Assembly (NCBI GenBank): GCA_913056475.1
Contig: CAJXMS010000014.1
Coordinates: 1 to 15,895 of the forward strand
DNA length: 15,895 bases
Direction of reading: 5' to 3'
Source: an uncultured Bacteroidota bacterium
GTDB taxonomy: Bacteria > Bacteroidota > Bacteroidia > Flavobacteriales > Schleiferiaceae
Positions within the stretch are counted from its first letter, which is position 1, and the number at the start of each line of letters is the position of its first letter. The notes beneath the pieces were generated by a model. The model was not told the origin of the DNA and did not search any database. It was given only the letters and a program-made list of their open reading frames with translations. A program made the position numbers and the translations under genes. Of the stretch, positions 1-6,576 are shown one piece after another.

Positions 1-1044
1 GAAAGCACCGAAAGCGAACTGATCCGCCTGAATGGCTACCACCTGGTAGATCCTACTCAGTGGCCCCTGCAGGGCAGCAATCGGAACCTGGACATTACCA
101 ACGGCCAGGATACCCTCTTGATGCGGATAGACCGCGATACCGACATAGACGGCAGTCCAGCGCCTACCGGCACCTTTGACTTGATCGGGGTAGGCAGCCA
201 GTTTGACGGCAGCGATCCCTACGACGAGGGCTACCAGATTTTCCCGCGGGATACCAACGACATCCTTCCGGTAAGCCTGCCCAGCCTCTACGTAAGCGAG
301 GTGATGCCCAGTAGCGACCTGAGCAGCCCGACAGACGGCGACTGGTTCGAGGTTACCAATGCGGGCAGTACGCCGGTAGATATCCAGGGCTTTAGCTGGG
401 ATGATGAGAGCCGTGAAATAGGCAAACACACCATTAACACCAGCATCCAACTTACTGCTGGAGAGGCCATCATCCTGCTGGAAGCCAGTACACCCGATGT
501 ACCCGCCTGGCTCACCGAGTGGAAGATAAGCAACACCAATGTGCAGGTGCTTAACGAAGGCAATCAGTTTAACGGCTTTTCAGGGCTAAGCTCCGGCGGC
601 GACGAAGTGAATCTCTACGATGACGGCGGCCGCCTGCTGAGCACCGCTGCCTGGGATGGCGCCAGCGTAAGCGGCGGCGTTTCTCTGGTGTACGATACCA
701 CGGGCACCCTGGTAGGGCCTTCCGTAGCGGGCACCAACGGCGCGTACACCAGCGTAAACGGCGATGTGGGCAGCCCCGGCAACCAGAACATTTCCCTGAA
801 CGAGTTTATGGGCGGTGACTGGAGCCTTTTCCCCAATCCCACCACCCGCTACGTGACGCTGGAAAACGCCACCACCGCGCGGAAAGTGATCCGCATCCAG
901 AGTCTTACCGGCCAGCTCCTGAGAGAACTCAGTAGCCGGGATGAAAAGGTACGCATCCAGGTAGGCGATCTGCCCGCCGGCACTTACCTGATCACCATAG
1001 CGGTAGAGGGCCAGCAGGCTACCCGCAAGTTGATCGTGCAGTAA
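1..1044 (+). CDS. Secreted lamin-tail domain protein with T9SS type A sorting domain (3' part)
   Basis: The reading frame is open from base 1, so this is the C-terminal 347 residues of a longer protein; the first internal Met (base 118) is not a convincing start. The first ~85 visible residues (LIRLNGYHLVDP, then GTFDLIGVGSQFD and GYQIFPR) resemble the OB-fold-like segments found in Bacteroidota exoproteins. Residues ~93-240 look like a lamin-tail domain: LYVSEVMPSS, DWFEVTNAGS, VDIQGFSWDD, LTAGEAIILLE. The last ~70 residues are a T9SS sorting domain: FPNPTTRYVTLE, then LTGQLLREL, LPAGTYLITI and a final RKLIVQ. By family knowledge the protein is exported by Sec and then T9SS, and is attached to or released from the cell surface. 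Its catalytic part, if any, lies upstream of the window. The sorting domain is certain; the upstream domain is tentative. Confidence 0.93.
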   Translation, partial: ESTESELIRLNGYHLVDPTQWPLQGSNRNLDITNGQDTLLMRIDRDTDIDGSPAPTGTFDLIGVGSQFDGSDPYDEGYQIFPRDTNDILPVSLPSLYVSEVMPSSDLSSPTDGDWFEVTNAGSTPVDIQGFSWDDESREIGKHTINTSIQLTAGEAIILLEASTPDVPAWLTEWKISNTNVQVLNEGNQFNGFSGLSSGGDEVNLYDDGGRLLSTAAWDGASVSGGVSLVYDTTGTLVGPSVAGTNGAYTSVNGDVGSPGNQNISLNEFMGGDWSLFPNPTTRYVTLENATTARKVIRIQSLTGQLLRELSSRDEKVRIQVGDLPAGTYLITIAVEGQQATRKLIVQ

Positions 1045-1110
1045 ACCGCTTAAGTAGGCTTGAGCAGCGGCAAGGCTAAGCGCTCGCCGCTTGCTTACCG
1101 AATCATAAAG

Positions 1111-1143
1111 AAGGGTTGGTCTTTTATTGACCAGCCCTTTTTT
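1111..1143 (+). terminator. Rho-independent terminator after the T9SS gene
   Basis: An 11-bp stem, AAGGGTTGGTC (1111-1121) against GACCAGCCCTT (1129-1139) with one G-T pair, has a 7-nt AT-rich loop and runs into six T residues (1138-1143). A weaker interrupted hairpin, GTAGGC (1054-1059) plus AGCGGC (1066-1071) against GCCGCT (1086-1091) plus GCTTAC (1093-1098), lies just before it. The position, 67 bp after the stop codon, fits the end of the secreted-protein transcript. Confidence 0.9.
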
Positions 1144-1154
1144 ATTTTAGCGTT

Positions 1155-1180
1155 TTTCTTTTGGCCGGCGGCCAAATGTG
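1155..1180 (-). repeat. Intergenic palindromic element, copy 1
   Basis: On the minus strand this reads CACATTTGGCC, a 3-nt spacer, then GGCCAAAAGAAA. The core inverted repeat is TTTGGCC (1160-1166) / GGCCAAA (1170-1176). It matches copy 2 (4487-4511) in reverse orientation at 22 of 25 positions, so the similarity goes well beyond the palindrome core. It lies between the upstream terminator and the Na/Pi cotransporter start, 16 nt before the ATG. Confidence 0.75.
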
Positions 1181-1196
1181 TCATGGCTTTCCCCGC

Positions 1197-2921
1197 ATGC
1201 AAGTAGGCATTCTCAACATCGTATCCCTTATAGGCGCACTGGGCTTATTGATCTTTGGCATGAAGATCATGAGCGAGGGCGTGCAGAAGGTGGCAGGCAC
1301 CGGCCTGCGCCGGCTCTTAAGTACGGTTACTTCCCGGCGTCTGATCGGCTTGTTGTCGGGTACCATTACCACGGGATTGGTCCAGTCCTCTACCGCCGTA
1401 ACGGTGATGCTGGTGAGCTTCGTGAATGCGGGTTTGCTCACCCTGGCAGAGTCCGTGAGCGTAACCATGGGGGCCAACATAGGGACCACCCTTACCGCCT
1501 GGTTGGTGGCGGGCCTGGGTTTAAACGAGTTTTCGGTTTCATCCCTCAGCCTTCCGGCTATGGCGCTGGGTTTGATATTGATGTTTTTGCCTGCCCAAAA
1601 AGGGAAGCAATGGGCCGAAGTGTTGATGGGATTTGGGATCTTATTTTTGGGGCTCTCCCTCATGCGCGAGGCCGTTCCCGATCTAGAGGAAATGCCCCGG
1701 GTATTTGCCTTTGTGCGCGACTTGCCCTACTATGACCAAGCCTGGCTTACGCAGCTGGGGACGCTGGCCATTTTCGTCTTGATCGGATTTGTTATTACCG
1801 CCCTGTTGCAAAGCTCCTCGGCGGCCATGGCGATCACCTTGGTGCTTACTTACGAGGGTTGGATCAGTTTTCCTTTGGCCGTAGGCCTGGTGCTGGGTGA
1901 AAATATCGGGACGACCATTACGGCCAATATCGCGGCCCTGGTAGGCAATGTGCACGCCAAGCGAGCGGCCCGGATCCACTTGATCATTAACCTAATCGGC
2001 GTGGCCTGGGCCCTGCTCTTGTTCCCTTATTTGATCGAAGGGGTGGCCTGGTGCAGCCAGGTGTTTCTACAGGGCGATCCCCATACCCAGCTGGATGCCA
2101 TACCCCTGGCGCTGGCCTTTTACCATACTGCTTTTAACGGGCTGAATGTGGCGCTTTTGATCGGCTTTGTGCCCTTTCTGGTGCGGGTGGCCCAGGCCTG
2201 GGTGCCCTCCCGGGGCGAGGAAGATGAACTCTTTAGCCTCGATTATCTCGACCGGGGAGTGCTGGCTACTTCGGAGCTTTCCCTGGTGGAAGCGCGCAAG
2301 CAGCTTACCAAGATGGGAGACCTTATGCGGAAAGCTTATAAACTGGTGCCGCTCCTTATCACTGAGATGGATGAGGGCAAAGTGCGGCGCCACGCCCAGA
2401 AGCTTCAGAAGTACGAGGACATATCCGATCGGATGGAAATAGAAGTTTCTTCCTACCTCAGTAAGGCCAGTGAAGGGGAGCTCAGCGCTGCCGGGGTAGG
2501 GAAGGTAAAGGCGATGCTACACGTGGCCCATTACCTGGAACGCATGGGCGATATTTACCTGGAAATAAGCCGTAACCTCACCCGGCGTAAGGAGCAAAAG
2601 GCCTACTTTACCCCGGATATGCGCAACAATATCCTCCGGCTTTCCGAGGTGGTACAGCGCAGCCTGGACTTAATGGTACAAAACATCGATCGCAGTGAAG
2701 AGGGACTAAGCATGGACGAAGCGATGGAGCTGGAGGAGAAGGTAGATGCCATCTATAAGGAACTGCGCAACGAGTATCTGGACCGGGTGCAGAATGGCAA
2801 GTTTCGCCTCCAGAGTGGGATGTACTATAGCGATTTGCTTACCGAAATGGAGCGCCTGGCCGATCATGCCGCCTCTATTACCAAAACCCTCTCCGGAGAA
2901 GGGCCTACGGAACTGCGATAG
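1197..2921 (+). CDS. Na/Pi cotransporter family protein with PhoU-like C-terminal domain
   Basis: A predicted inner-membrane sodium-dependent phosphate transporter of the NptA/Na_Pi_cotrans family. It has the family's two inverted repeats: QSSTA (63-67) with GANIGTT (92-98), and QSSSA (205-209) with GENIGTT (234-240), each in hydrophobic segments. From about residue 355 it is hydrophilic and helical, matching the PhoU-like tail common in bacterial members; the total of 574 residues is normal. I chose the ATG at 1197 because MQVGILNIVSLIGALGLLIFGM starts directly in the first membrane segment. The frame opens further upstream (TTG 1161, ATG 1176), but those lie inside the palindromic element. 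The 3' end overlaps the convergent lipoprotein gene by 17 bp. The direction of transport and substrate are inferred from the family. Confidence 0.93.
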   Translation: MQVGILNIVSLIGALGLLIFGMKIMSEGVQKVAGTGLRRLLSTVTSRRLIGLLSGTITTGLVQSSTAVTVMLVSFVNAGLLTLAESVSVTMGANIGTTLTAWLVAGLGLNEFSVSSLSLPAMALGLILMFLPAQKGKQWAEVLMGFGILFLGLSLMREAVPDLEEMPRVFAFVRDLPYYDQAWLTQLGTLAIFVLIGFVITALLQSSSAAMAITLVLTYEGWISFPLAVGLVLGENIGTTITANIAALVGNVHAKRAARIHLIINLIGVAWALLLFPYLIEGVAWCSQVFLQGDPHTQLDAIPLALAFYHTAFNGLNVALLIGFVPFLVRVAQAWVPSRGEEDELFSLDYLDRGVLATSELSLVEARKQLTKMGDLMRKAYKLVPLLITEMDEGKVRRHAQKLQKYEDISDRMEIEVSSYLSKASEGELSAAGVGKVKAMLHVAHYLERMGDIYLEISRNLTRRKEQKAYFTPDMRNNILRLSEVVQRSLDLMVQNIDRSEEGLSMDEAMELEEKVDAIYKELRNEYLDRVQNGKFRLQSGMYYSDLLTEMERLADHAASITKTLSGEGPTELR

Positions 2922-3435
2922 CCGGGCTGCTTATGCGCTCGCTGGAATTTCCTTCCCGGTCTTCCAGCCGCATTTCAAACTGGATAGAATCCGCATCATT
3001 CCTGGGAAAATTGGAATAGTCAAAAGGCGTAGTGATGTTCCCTTCCAGGGTTTTGTTTTGGCCTTCCGGCGTAAGATTGGGCAGGATGTTGTGATAAGGC
3101 AGGCAGCTATCGGCCGGTGGAATGGGGACCAGCTGGCCGTTTACCTGCTCATAATAATAGATGTAGAGGTCAAAGCGCTCCAGAAAAGATTCGTAATCCT
3201 CCAGCCGGCAGGTGTCCGGGAAAGGGAGCTCATCCGATCCCACATTGCCGTCCCCATCGGTAAAATGAACCGTAAGGTCAATGACCCGCCGCCCGGCGGC
3301 CGTATCGCCCAGAACCCTTACCTGAGCTGACTTCCAGCTTAAGCTGGGTACCTCGGGAAGCTTTTTCGGGGGCTGGCAGCCGAAAAGCGTCAAAAGCACG
3401 ACCAGGAACCCTAATTTTGAAGAGACGTTATGCAT
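2905..3435 (-). CDS. Putative lipoprotein of unknown function
   Basis: A 176-residue protein. The ATG at 3435 gives MHNVSSK, a hydrophobic stretch and the lipobox LFGC with Cys20, so it should be processed by signal peptidase II and lipid-anchored. An upstream Met (base 3498) would bury the signal peptide and is rejected. The mature part contains LTVHFTDGDGNVG, which recalls a beta-sandwich with an acidic, possibly calcium-binding loop, then a segment with two cysteines (FPDTCRLED, PADSCLPYH) and a beta-like end (IQFEMRLEDREGN). I recognise the general type from Bacteroidota but no defined function. It overlaps the Na/Pi gene at its 3' end, and its start is 19 bp from the divergent acyl-protein synthetase start. 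TATCTTTG (minus strand, 3503 to 3496), inside the neighbouring gene, may be its -7 box. Confidence 0.8.
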   Translation of the reverse strand: MHNVSSKLGFLVVLLTLFGCQPPKKLPEVPSLSWKSAQVRVLGDTAAGRRVIDLTVHFTDGDGNVGSDELPFPDTCRLEDYESFLERFDLYIYYYEQVNGQLVPIPPADSCLPYHNILPNLTPEGQNKTLEGNITTPFDYSNFPRNDADSIQFEMRLEDREGNSSERISSPAIAVP

Positions 3436-3454
3436 GGGCTTCTTTACTTGCAGT

Positions 3455-4468
3455 ATGAACAGAGAACACCCCGGGGCGGATGAACTTACGCCTTTCAAAG
3501 ATACAATATATCAATGGCCGCTGCCCCATCGCGACCGCCGGGCCCTGGCGCTGTACCAGTTTCAGGCCCGGCACAATCCCGTTTACGCCCGCTACCATAA
3601 GCTGCTGGGCTATGATCCCCAGCAGATAAGCCGGGTGGAAGAAATCCCCTATCTGCCCATCCGTTTTTTCAAGCAGCGGCACGTAAGTGTGCATCCTCAG
3701 GAGCCCACTCTTTACTTTACCAGCTCGGGCACCAGCGGCGCCGCCACCAGCCGGCATGCGGTGTACGATCCGGCCTTTTATCTAAAGGGTGCTCAACGGC
3801 ACTTCGAGCAGCGTTATGGCCCTCTATCCCAATACGCCGTCCTGGCCCTGCTACCGGCTTACCTCGAGCGGCAGGGCTCCTCGCTGGTGTACATGGCCCA
3901 GCATTTCATAGAGCAGGCGGGCCATCCGGATAGTGGCTTCTTTCTGGATGACCTCCAGGCCCTTTCCAGGGTACTAACACGAATGACCGCCGCCGGTCAG
4001 CCGGTCTTACTGCTGGGGGTCACCTTTGCCTTGCTCGATCTGGCGGAGCAGTTTCCCCAGGCCTTGGGCCCCCGCACCGTGGTGATGGAAACCGGTGGCA
4101 TGAAAGGCCGGCGCCGGGAAATGGTACGGGCGGAAGTGCATAAAATACTCCAGGAAGCTTTTCAACTGGACGCCATCCATTCCGAGTACGGCATGACCGA
4201 GCTCTTTTCGCAGGCCTACAGTCAGGGGCAGGGCTTATTTGAAACCCCGCCCTGGATGCAGGTGCACATCCGCCGCGTAGACGATCCGCTGAGCCCTGCC
4301 CGCCCCGGCAAAACGGGCGGCATCAACGTCATGGACCTGGCCAATGTAACCAGTTGTGCTTTTATTCAAACCGACGATCTGGGGCGCCAGCACCCCGATG
4401 GCCGGTTTGAGGTATTGGGCCGCTTTGACCACGCCGAAATACGCGGGTGCAATCTTATGGTGCTGTAA
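3455..4468 (+). CDS. LuxE-like acyl-protein synthetase (adenylate-forming)
   Basis: A 337-residue member of the LuxE/acyl-protein synthetase family, a branch of the ANL adenylating enzymes. Visible motifs, numbered from Met 3455, are the nucleotide-binding loop YFTSSGTSG (87-95), the helix with METGGMKGRRRE (211-222), SEYGMTEL (243-250) at the position of the ANL aromatic/TE motif, QTDDLG (305-310), and the closing GRFDHAEIRGCN (322-333). There is no C-terminal lid domain, as is usual for LuxE. In luminous bacteria LuxE activates fatty acids with ATP and passes them on to LuxC; no luxC, luxD or luxAB is present here, so the acyl substrate and acceptor are unknown. An earlier ATG at 3434 overlaps the start codon of the divergent lipoprotein gene; the ATG at 3455 is preferred but not proven. 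Confidence 0.85.
   Translation: MNREHPGADELTPFKDTIYQWPLPHRDRRALALYQFQARHNPVYARYHKLLGYDPQQISRVEEIPYLPIRFFKQRHVSVHPQEPTLYFTSSGTSGAATSRHAVYDPAFYLKGAQRHFEQRYGPLSQYAVLALLPAYLERQGSSLVYMAQHFIEQAGHPDSGFFLDDLQALSRVLTRMTAAGQPVLLLGVTFALLDLAEQFPQALGPRTVVMETGGMKGRRREMVRAEVHKILQEAFQLDAIHSEYGMTELFSQAYSQGQGLFETPPWMQVHIRRVDDPLSPARPGKTGGINVMDLANVTSCAFIQTDDLGRQHPDGRFEVLGRFDHAEIRGCNLMVL
3496..3503 (-). promoter_or_regulatory. Candidate -7 box for the lipoprotein gene
   Basis: TATCTTTG on the minus strand matches the Bacteroidota TAnnTTTG consensus exactly and lies about 60 bp upstream of the lipoprotein start, in an AT-rich patch inside the 5' end of the divergent acyl-protein synthetase gene. No convincing -33 TTG is seen at the usual distance, so this is tentative. 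Confidence 0.3.
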
Positions 4469-4486
4469 CTTGCCGCGGGATGTTTT

Positions 4487-4511
4487 ACATTTGGCCGGAG
4501 GCCAAAAGAAA
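4487..4511 (+). repeat. Intergenic palindromic element, copy 2
   Basis: ACATTTGGCC (4487-4496), GGA, then GGCCAAAAGAAA (4500-4511). It is the same element as copy 1 in the opposite orientation. It fills most of the 50-bp space between the acyl-protein synthetase stop and the next start codon, ending 7 nt before that ATG. The preceding T makes TACATTTG (4486-4493), a perfect TAnnTTTG -7 box, so the palindrome could overlap a promoter. Confidence 0.75.
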
Positions 4512-4518
4512 TAGACCC

Positions 4519-5265
4519 ATGCTGAATAGATATACCCTTGTAGCCGCCGGCTGCCTGCTGGCTGTAATGGCCCGGGCGCAAGTGCTGGAAGAAAAAACGG
4601 AGGTGCTGGATGCGCCGGTAGGGGAAGCCCGCTGGGTACAGAATGCCGGCACCGCGCTGTATGCGTATCCCGCGCAGGAGGGCTGGTACCGGGTGCGCCG
4701 GAAGGTGTACTTACCCATGGCGGCGTGGGATGGAAACCAGATAGCGGCCGGCACCGTGCTGCAAAATAAGGACGGTGACAAAATAGGAGAAACCCGCCAG
4801 GCCCTGAGCCCGGTCATGGCCGATACGGTGAAGCGCTTTAGGCGTAAACCACGGCTGCGGGCCATCCTGGAAGGGCAGGTTTTTAAAACCAAGCTGGCGG
4901 AAGGCAGCCTGCCTGAAGAACGGCTGCAGGACATTCTCCAGCAGCGCAACCGCCGCGACCAGATGGCGGGCTACGAAGGCCTAAGGGAAGATTTTGCCAT
5001 GGCCAGGCGAAGCTATGATGGCTTTGAAGCGCGGGTGCTGCGGGCGGAAAATCGCAGCTTGAAAGAGCCGGGCGATTTCCGTATTATTTTGGTTTACAGG
5101 GGCTCAATGCCTTTTGCGGTAATGGCTAAGGGGCATCCCATAAGCATGGAGCGGCCCAAAGAAACCTGGGAGATGCAGGACATGACCATTCTCTACAGCT
5201 ATAATCCCACCGAGGAGCAAAAAGCGCTCATGGAAGAGATTCTTTTTACCCACCTTAGCCTTTGA
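4519..5265 (+). CDS. Secreted protein of unknown function
   Basis: A 248-residue protein. The ATG at 4519 gives a short basic n-region (MLNRYT), a hydrophobic core and a signal peptidase I site ending ARA before Gln21; upstream in-frame Met codons lack this and run back into the previous gene. LVAAGC at residues 7-12 is a poor lipobox, so lipoprotein processing is possible but less likely. The mature N-terminus (ALYAYPAQEGWYRVRRKVYLP, then AGTVLQNKDGDKIGE) could form a small SH3-like beta barrel. The middle is charged and helical with many Arg, Lys and Glu, and the C-terminus has alternating beta segments (FRIILVYRG, MTILYSYNP). I do not recognise the family. It follows the acyl-protein synthetase gene on the same strand after palindrome copy 2 and is convergent with the SCO1 gene. 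Confidence 0.75.
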   Translation: MLNRYTLVAAGCLLAVMARAQVLEEKTEVLDAPVGEARWVQNAGTALYAYPAQEGWYRVRRKVYLPMAAWDGNQIAAGTVLQNKDGDKIGETRQALSPVMADTVKRFRRKPRLRAILEGQVFKTKLAEGSLPEERLQDILQQRNRRDQMAGYEGLREDFAMARRSYDGFEARVLRAENRSLKEPGDFRIILVYRGSMPFAVMAKGHPISMERPKETWEMQDMTILYSYNPTEEQKALMEEILFTHLSL

Positions 5266-5313
5266 GGGAAGGCAAGCCGGGAACGCCCCGAAGGCCGCCA
5301 GGAAACAGGGGGG

Positions 5314-5997
5314 CTAAGCATCTTCCGGGAAAAAATCGGCGCGGAGAAGACGGTAATCTTCCAGCAAACGGGTGACTTCTTCCCGGCTGGTGCCATCGTA
5401 GTAGCCGCGGATGCGGTTTTTGGGGTCTACCAGCACAAAATTTTCGGTGTGGATAAAATCTTCCGGTCCGCCGGTGCCGCCGCTGTCTACTACCGCAAAG
5501 TAGCTTTTCCGGGCCAGGCGGTATATTTCTTTTTTGGGGCCGGTGAGGAGCTGCCACTTTCCCTTGATGGCTCCCTGGCGCGGCGCATAGTCCCGCATTA
5601 TGGGAATACTGTCTATCTCCGGGGTTACGGTATGCGACACCAGGGTGAAGTGAGGATCGTCCTGTAAGGCTTTTTGGAGCCGCCGCTTTTGGCGGGCCAT
5701 GTCTATGCAGATGGTAGGGCAGGTGGTAAAGAAAAAATCGGCCACGTAGATTTGCCCCGCTAGATCTTCTTCCGTTATGGTGTCGCCGTACTGATTGTAG
5801 AGCTCAAAAGGCAGTACCCGGTGGTGGCGCCCCTGGTTTTGCAGGGACTCATCTACCAGCTTAGGGTTGAGGTCACTGGGATTGTACACGGGCAATTCGG
5901 GCTCGGGTTTTAGGATGTAGTAAGCGCCCGTAATGCCGCCGGCAAAAACCAGCAGGAGGAGCGCAATTTTGATAATATCAGTCTTTTCCAGTTTCAT
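5314..5997 (-). CDS. SCO1/SenC/PrrC family copper chaperone
   Basis: A membrane-anchored thioredoxin-fold protein. Numbered from Met 5997 it has one N-terminal membrane segment (about 9-29), the redox/copper motif FTTCPTIC with Cys93 and Cys97, and the distal His183 in FIHTENFVLVD; these three residues are the copper ligands in SCO proteins. By family knowledge it helps assemble the CuA centre of cytochrome c oxidase on the outer face of the inner membrane, or acts as a thiol reductase. Its 227 residues are typical. A Met 13 codons upstream (6036) is in frame, but MKLEKTDIIKIALLLLV is the more usual N-terminus. The oxidase genes are not in the window. A -7 box, TATTTTTG, lies 37 nt upstream of the start. 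Confidence 0.92.
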   Translation of the reverse strand: MKLEKTDIIKIALLLLVFAGGITGAYYILKPEPELPVYNPSDLNPKLVDESLQNQGRHHRVLPFELYNQYGDTITEEDLAGQIYVADFFFTTCPTICIDMARQKRRLQKALQDDPHFTLVSHTVTPEIDSIPIMRDYAPRQGAIKGKWQLLTGPKKEIYRLARKSYFAVVDSGGTGGPEDFIHTENFVLVDPKNRIRGYYDGTSREEVTRLLEDYRLLRADFFPEDA

Positions 5998-6033
5998 AAG
6001 GCGCTTGTACCAAAGTAGTTTTAAATAACGGTA

Positions 6034-6041
6034 CAAAAATA
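6034..6041 (-). promoter_or_regulatory. Candidate -7 box for the SCO1 gene
   Basis: TATTTTTG on the minus strand fits the Bacteroidota TAnnTTTG -7 consensus and stands 37 nt upstream of the chosen SCO1 start, in an AT-rich part of the divergent intergenic region. No clear -33 TTG is visible at the usual spacing. Confidence 0.45.
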
Positions 6042-6067
6042 AGGCCGCAAGGGATGAGGAGGTTTTT

Positions 6068-6075
6068 TACTTTTG
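6068..6075 (+). promoter_or_regulatory. Candidate -7 box for the small lipoprotein gene
   Basis: TACTTTTG fits TAnnTTTG exactly, lies after a T-run, and ends 16 nt before the ATG at 6092, which implies a very short leader. With the minus-strand box at 6034-6041 it makes a divergent promoter pair. The -33 element is not recognisable. Confidence 0.5.
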
Positions 6076-6091
6076 GGACAAAATAGGACTT

Positions 6092-6553
6092 ATGAAAAAG
6101 GTAATTTGGGCTGGCCTAGTGGTAATAGGTATGGCGGCCTGTCATAGCAAGCCCGGCGGCCAGGATGCGGCGTCAAGCACGGAGGCCCCTGCGGTGGCGC
6201 AAGGCGAAATAGATAGCCTCAAAAAAGCGGTGCTGGATGCCCACGACCGGGTGATGCCCGAGATGAATCCCATGGGACGCCTGCGCAACCGGCTTAAGGA
6301 GGCCGCCGGACGCCATCCCGCCGATAGCAGCCAATACCGGAAAGCCCGCGCCCAACTCGCCGAGGCGCAAGACCAGATGAAGAACTGGATGCGCCAGTTT
6401 AAGTTGCCGGAAGACAGCAGCGCGGCTTACCAAAAAGATTATCTGGAGGACCAGCACCAGATGATGCAGGATATCGAAAAGCTTACCAACCGGGCCATAC
6501 AGCAGGCGCGTCAGCTGCTCCCGCAGCGCGATTCTTCCCGGGCAGTGGAGTAG
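6092..6553 (+). CDS. Small helical lipoprotein of unknown function
   Basis: A 153-residue protein with signal sequence MKKVIWAGLVVIG and lipobox MAAC, giving lipidated Cys17. After a short Ser/Ala/Gly linker it is almost entirely charged helix: IDSLKKAVLDAHDRVMPEMNP, a central segment with RLRNRLKEAAG and KARAQLAEAQDQMKNWMRQF, and DQHQMMQDIEKLTNR. It probably forms a helical hairpin or coiled coil in the periplasm. Similar small proteins in Bacteroidota are often labelled viral A-type inclusion protein, which is only a coiled-coil artefact name. The four His residues and the Met-rich spots (PEMNPMG, QMM), together with its place divergent from SCO1, make a link to copper handling conceivable, but that is speculation. 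It is convergent with the DUF2480 gene, 23 bp apart. Confidence 0.82.
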   Translation: MKKVIWAGLVVIGMAACHSKPGGQDAASSTEAPAVAQGEIDSLKKAVLDAHDRVMPEMNPMGRLRNRLKEAAGRHPADSSQYRKARAQLAEAQDQMKNWMRQFKLPEDSSAAYQKDYLEDQHQMMQDIEKLTNRAIQQARQLLPQRDSSRAVE

Positions 6554-6576
6554 CTGCTTTTTCCCTTGGTGTAAGT

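Noticed and set aside
1161..1196. Upstream extension of the Na/Pi cotransporter to the TTG at 1161
   Set aside because: The extra 12 residues are encoded by the palindromic element and are not membrane-like. The ATG at 1197 gives a standard N-terminus.
2746..3330. A 194-codon plus-strand frame across the end of the Na/Pi gene and opposite the lipoprotein gene
   Set aside because: It begins inside the PhoU-like region in another frame and continues antisense to a gene with a clear lipobox; no coherent protein results.
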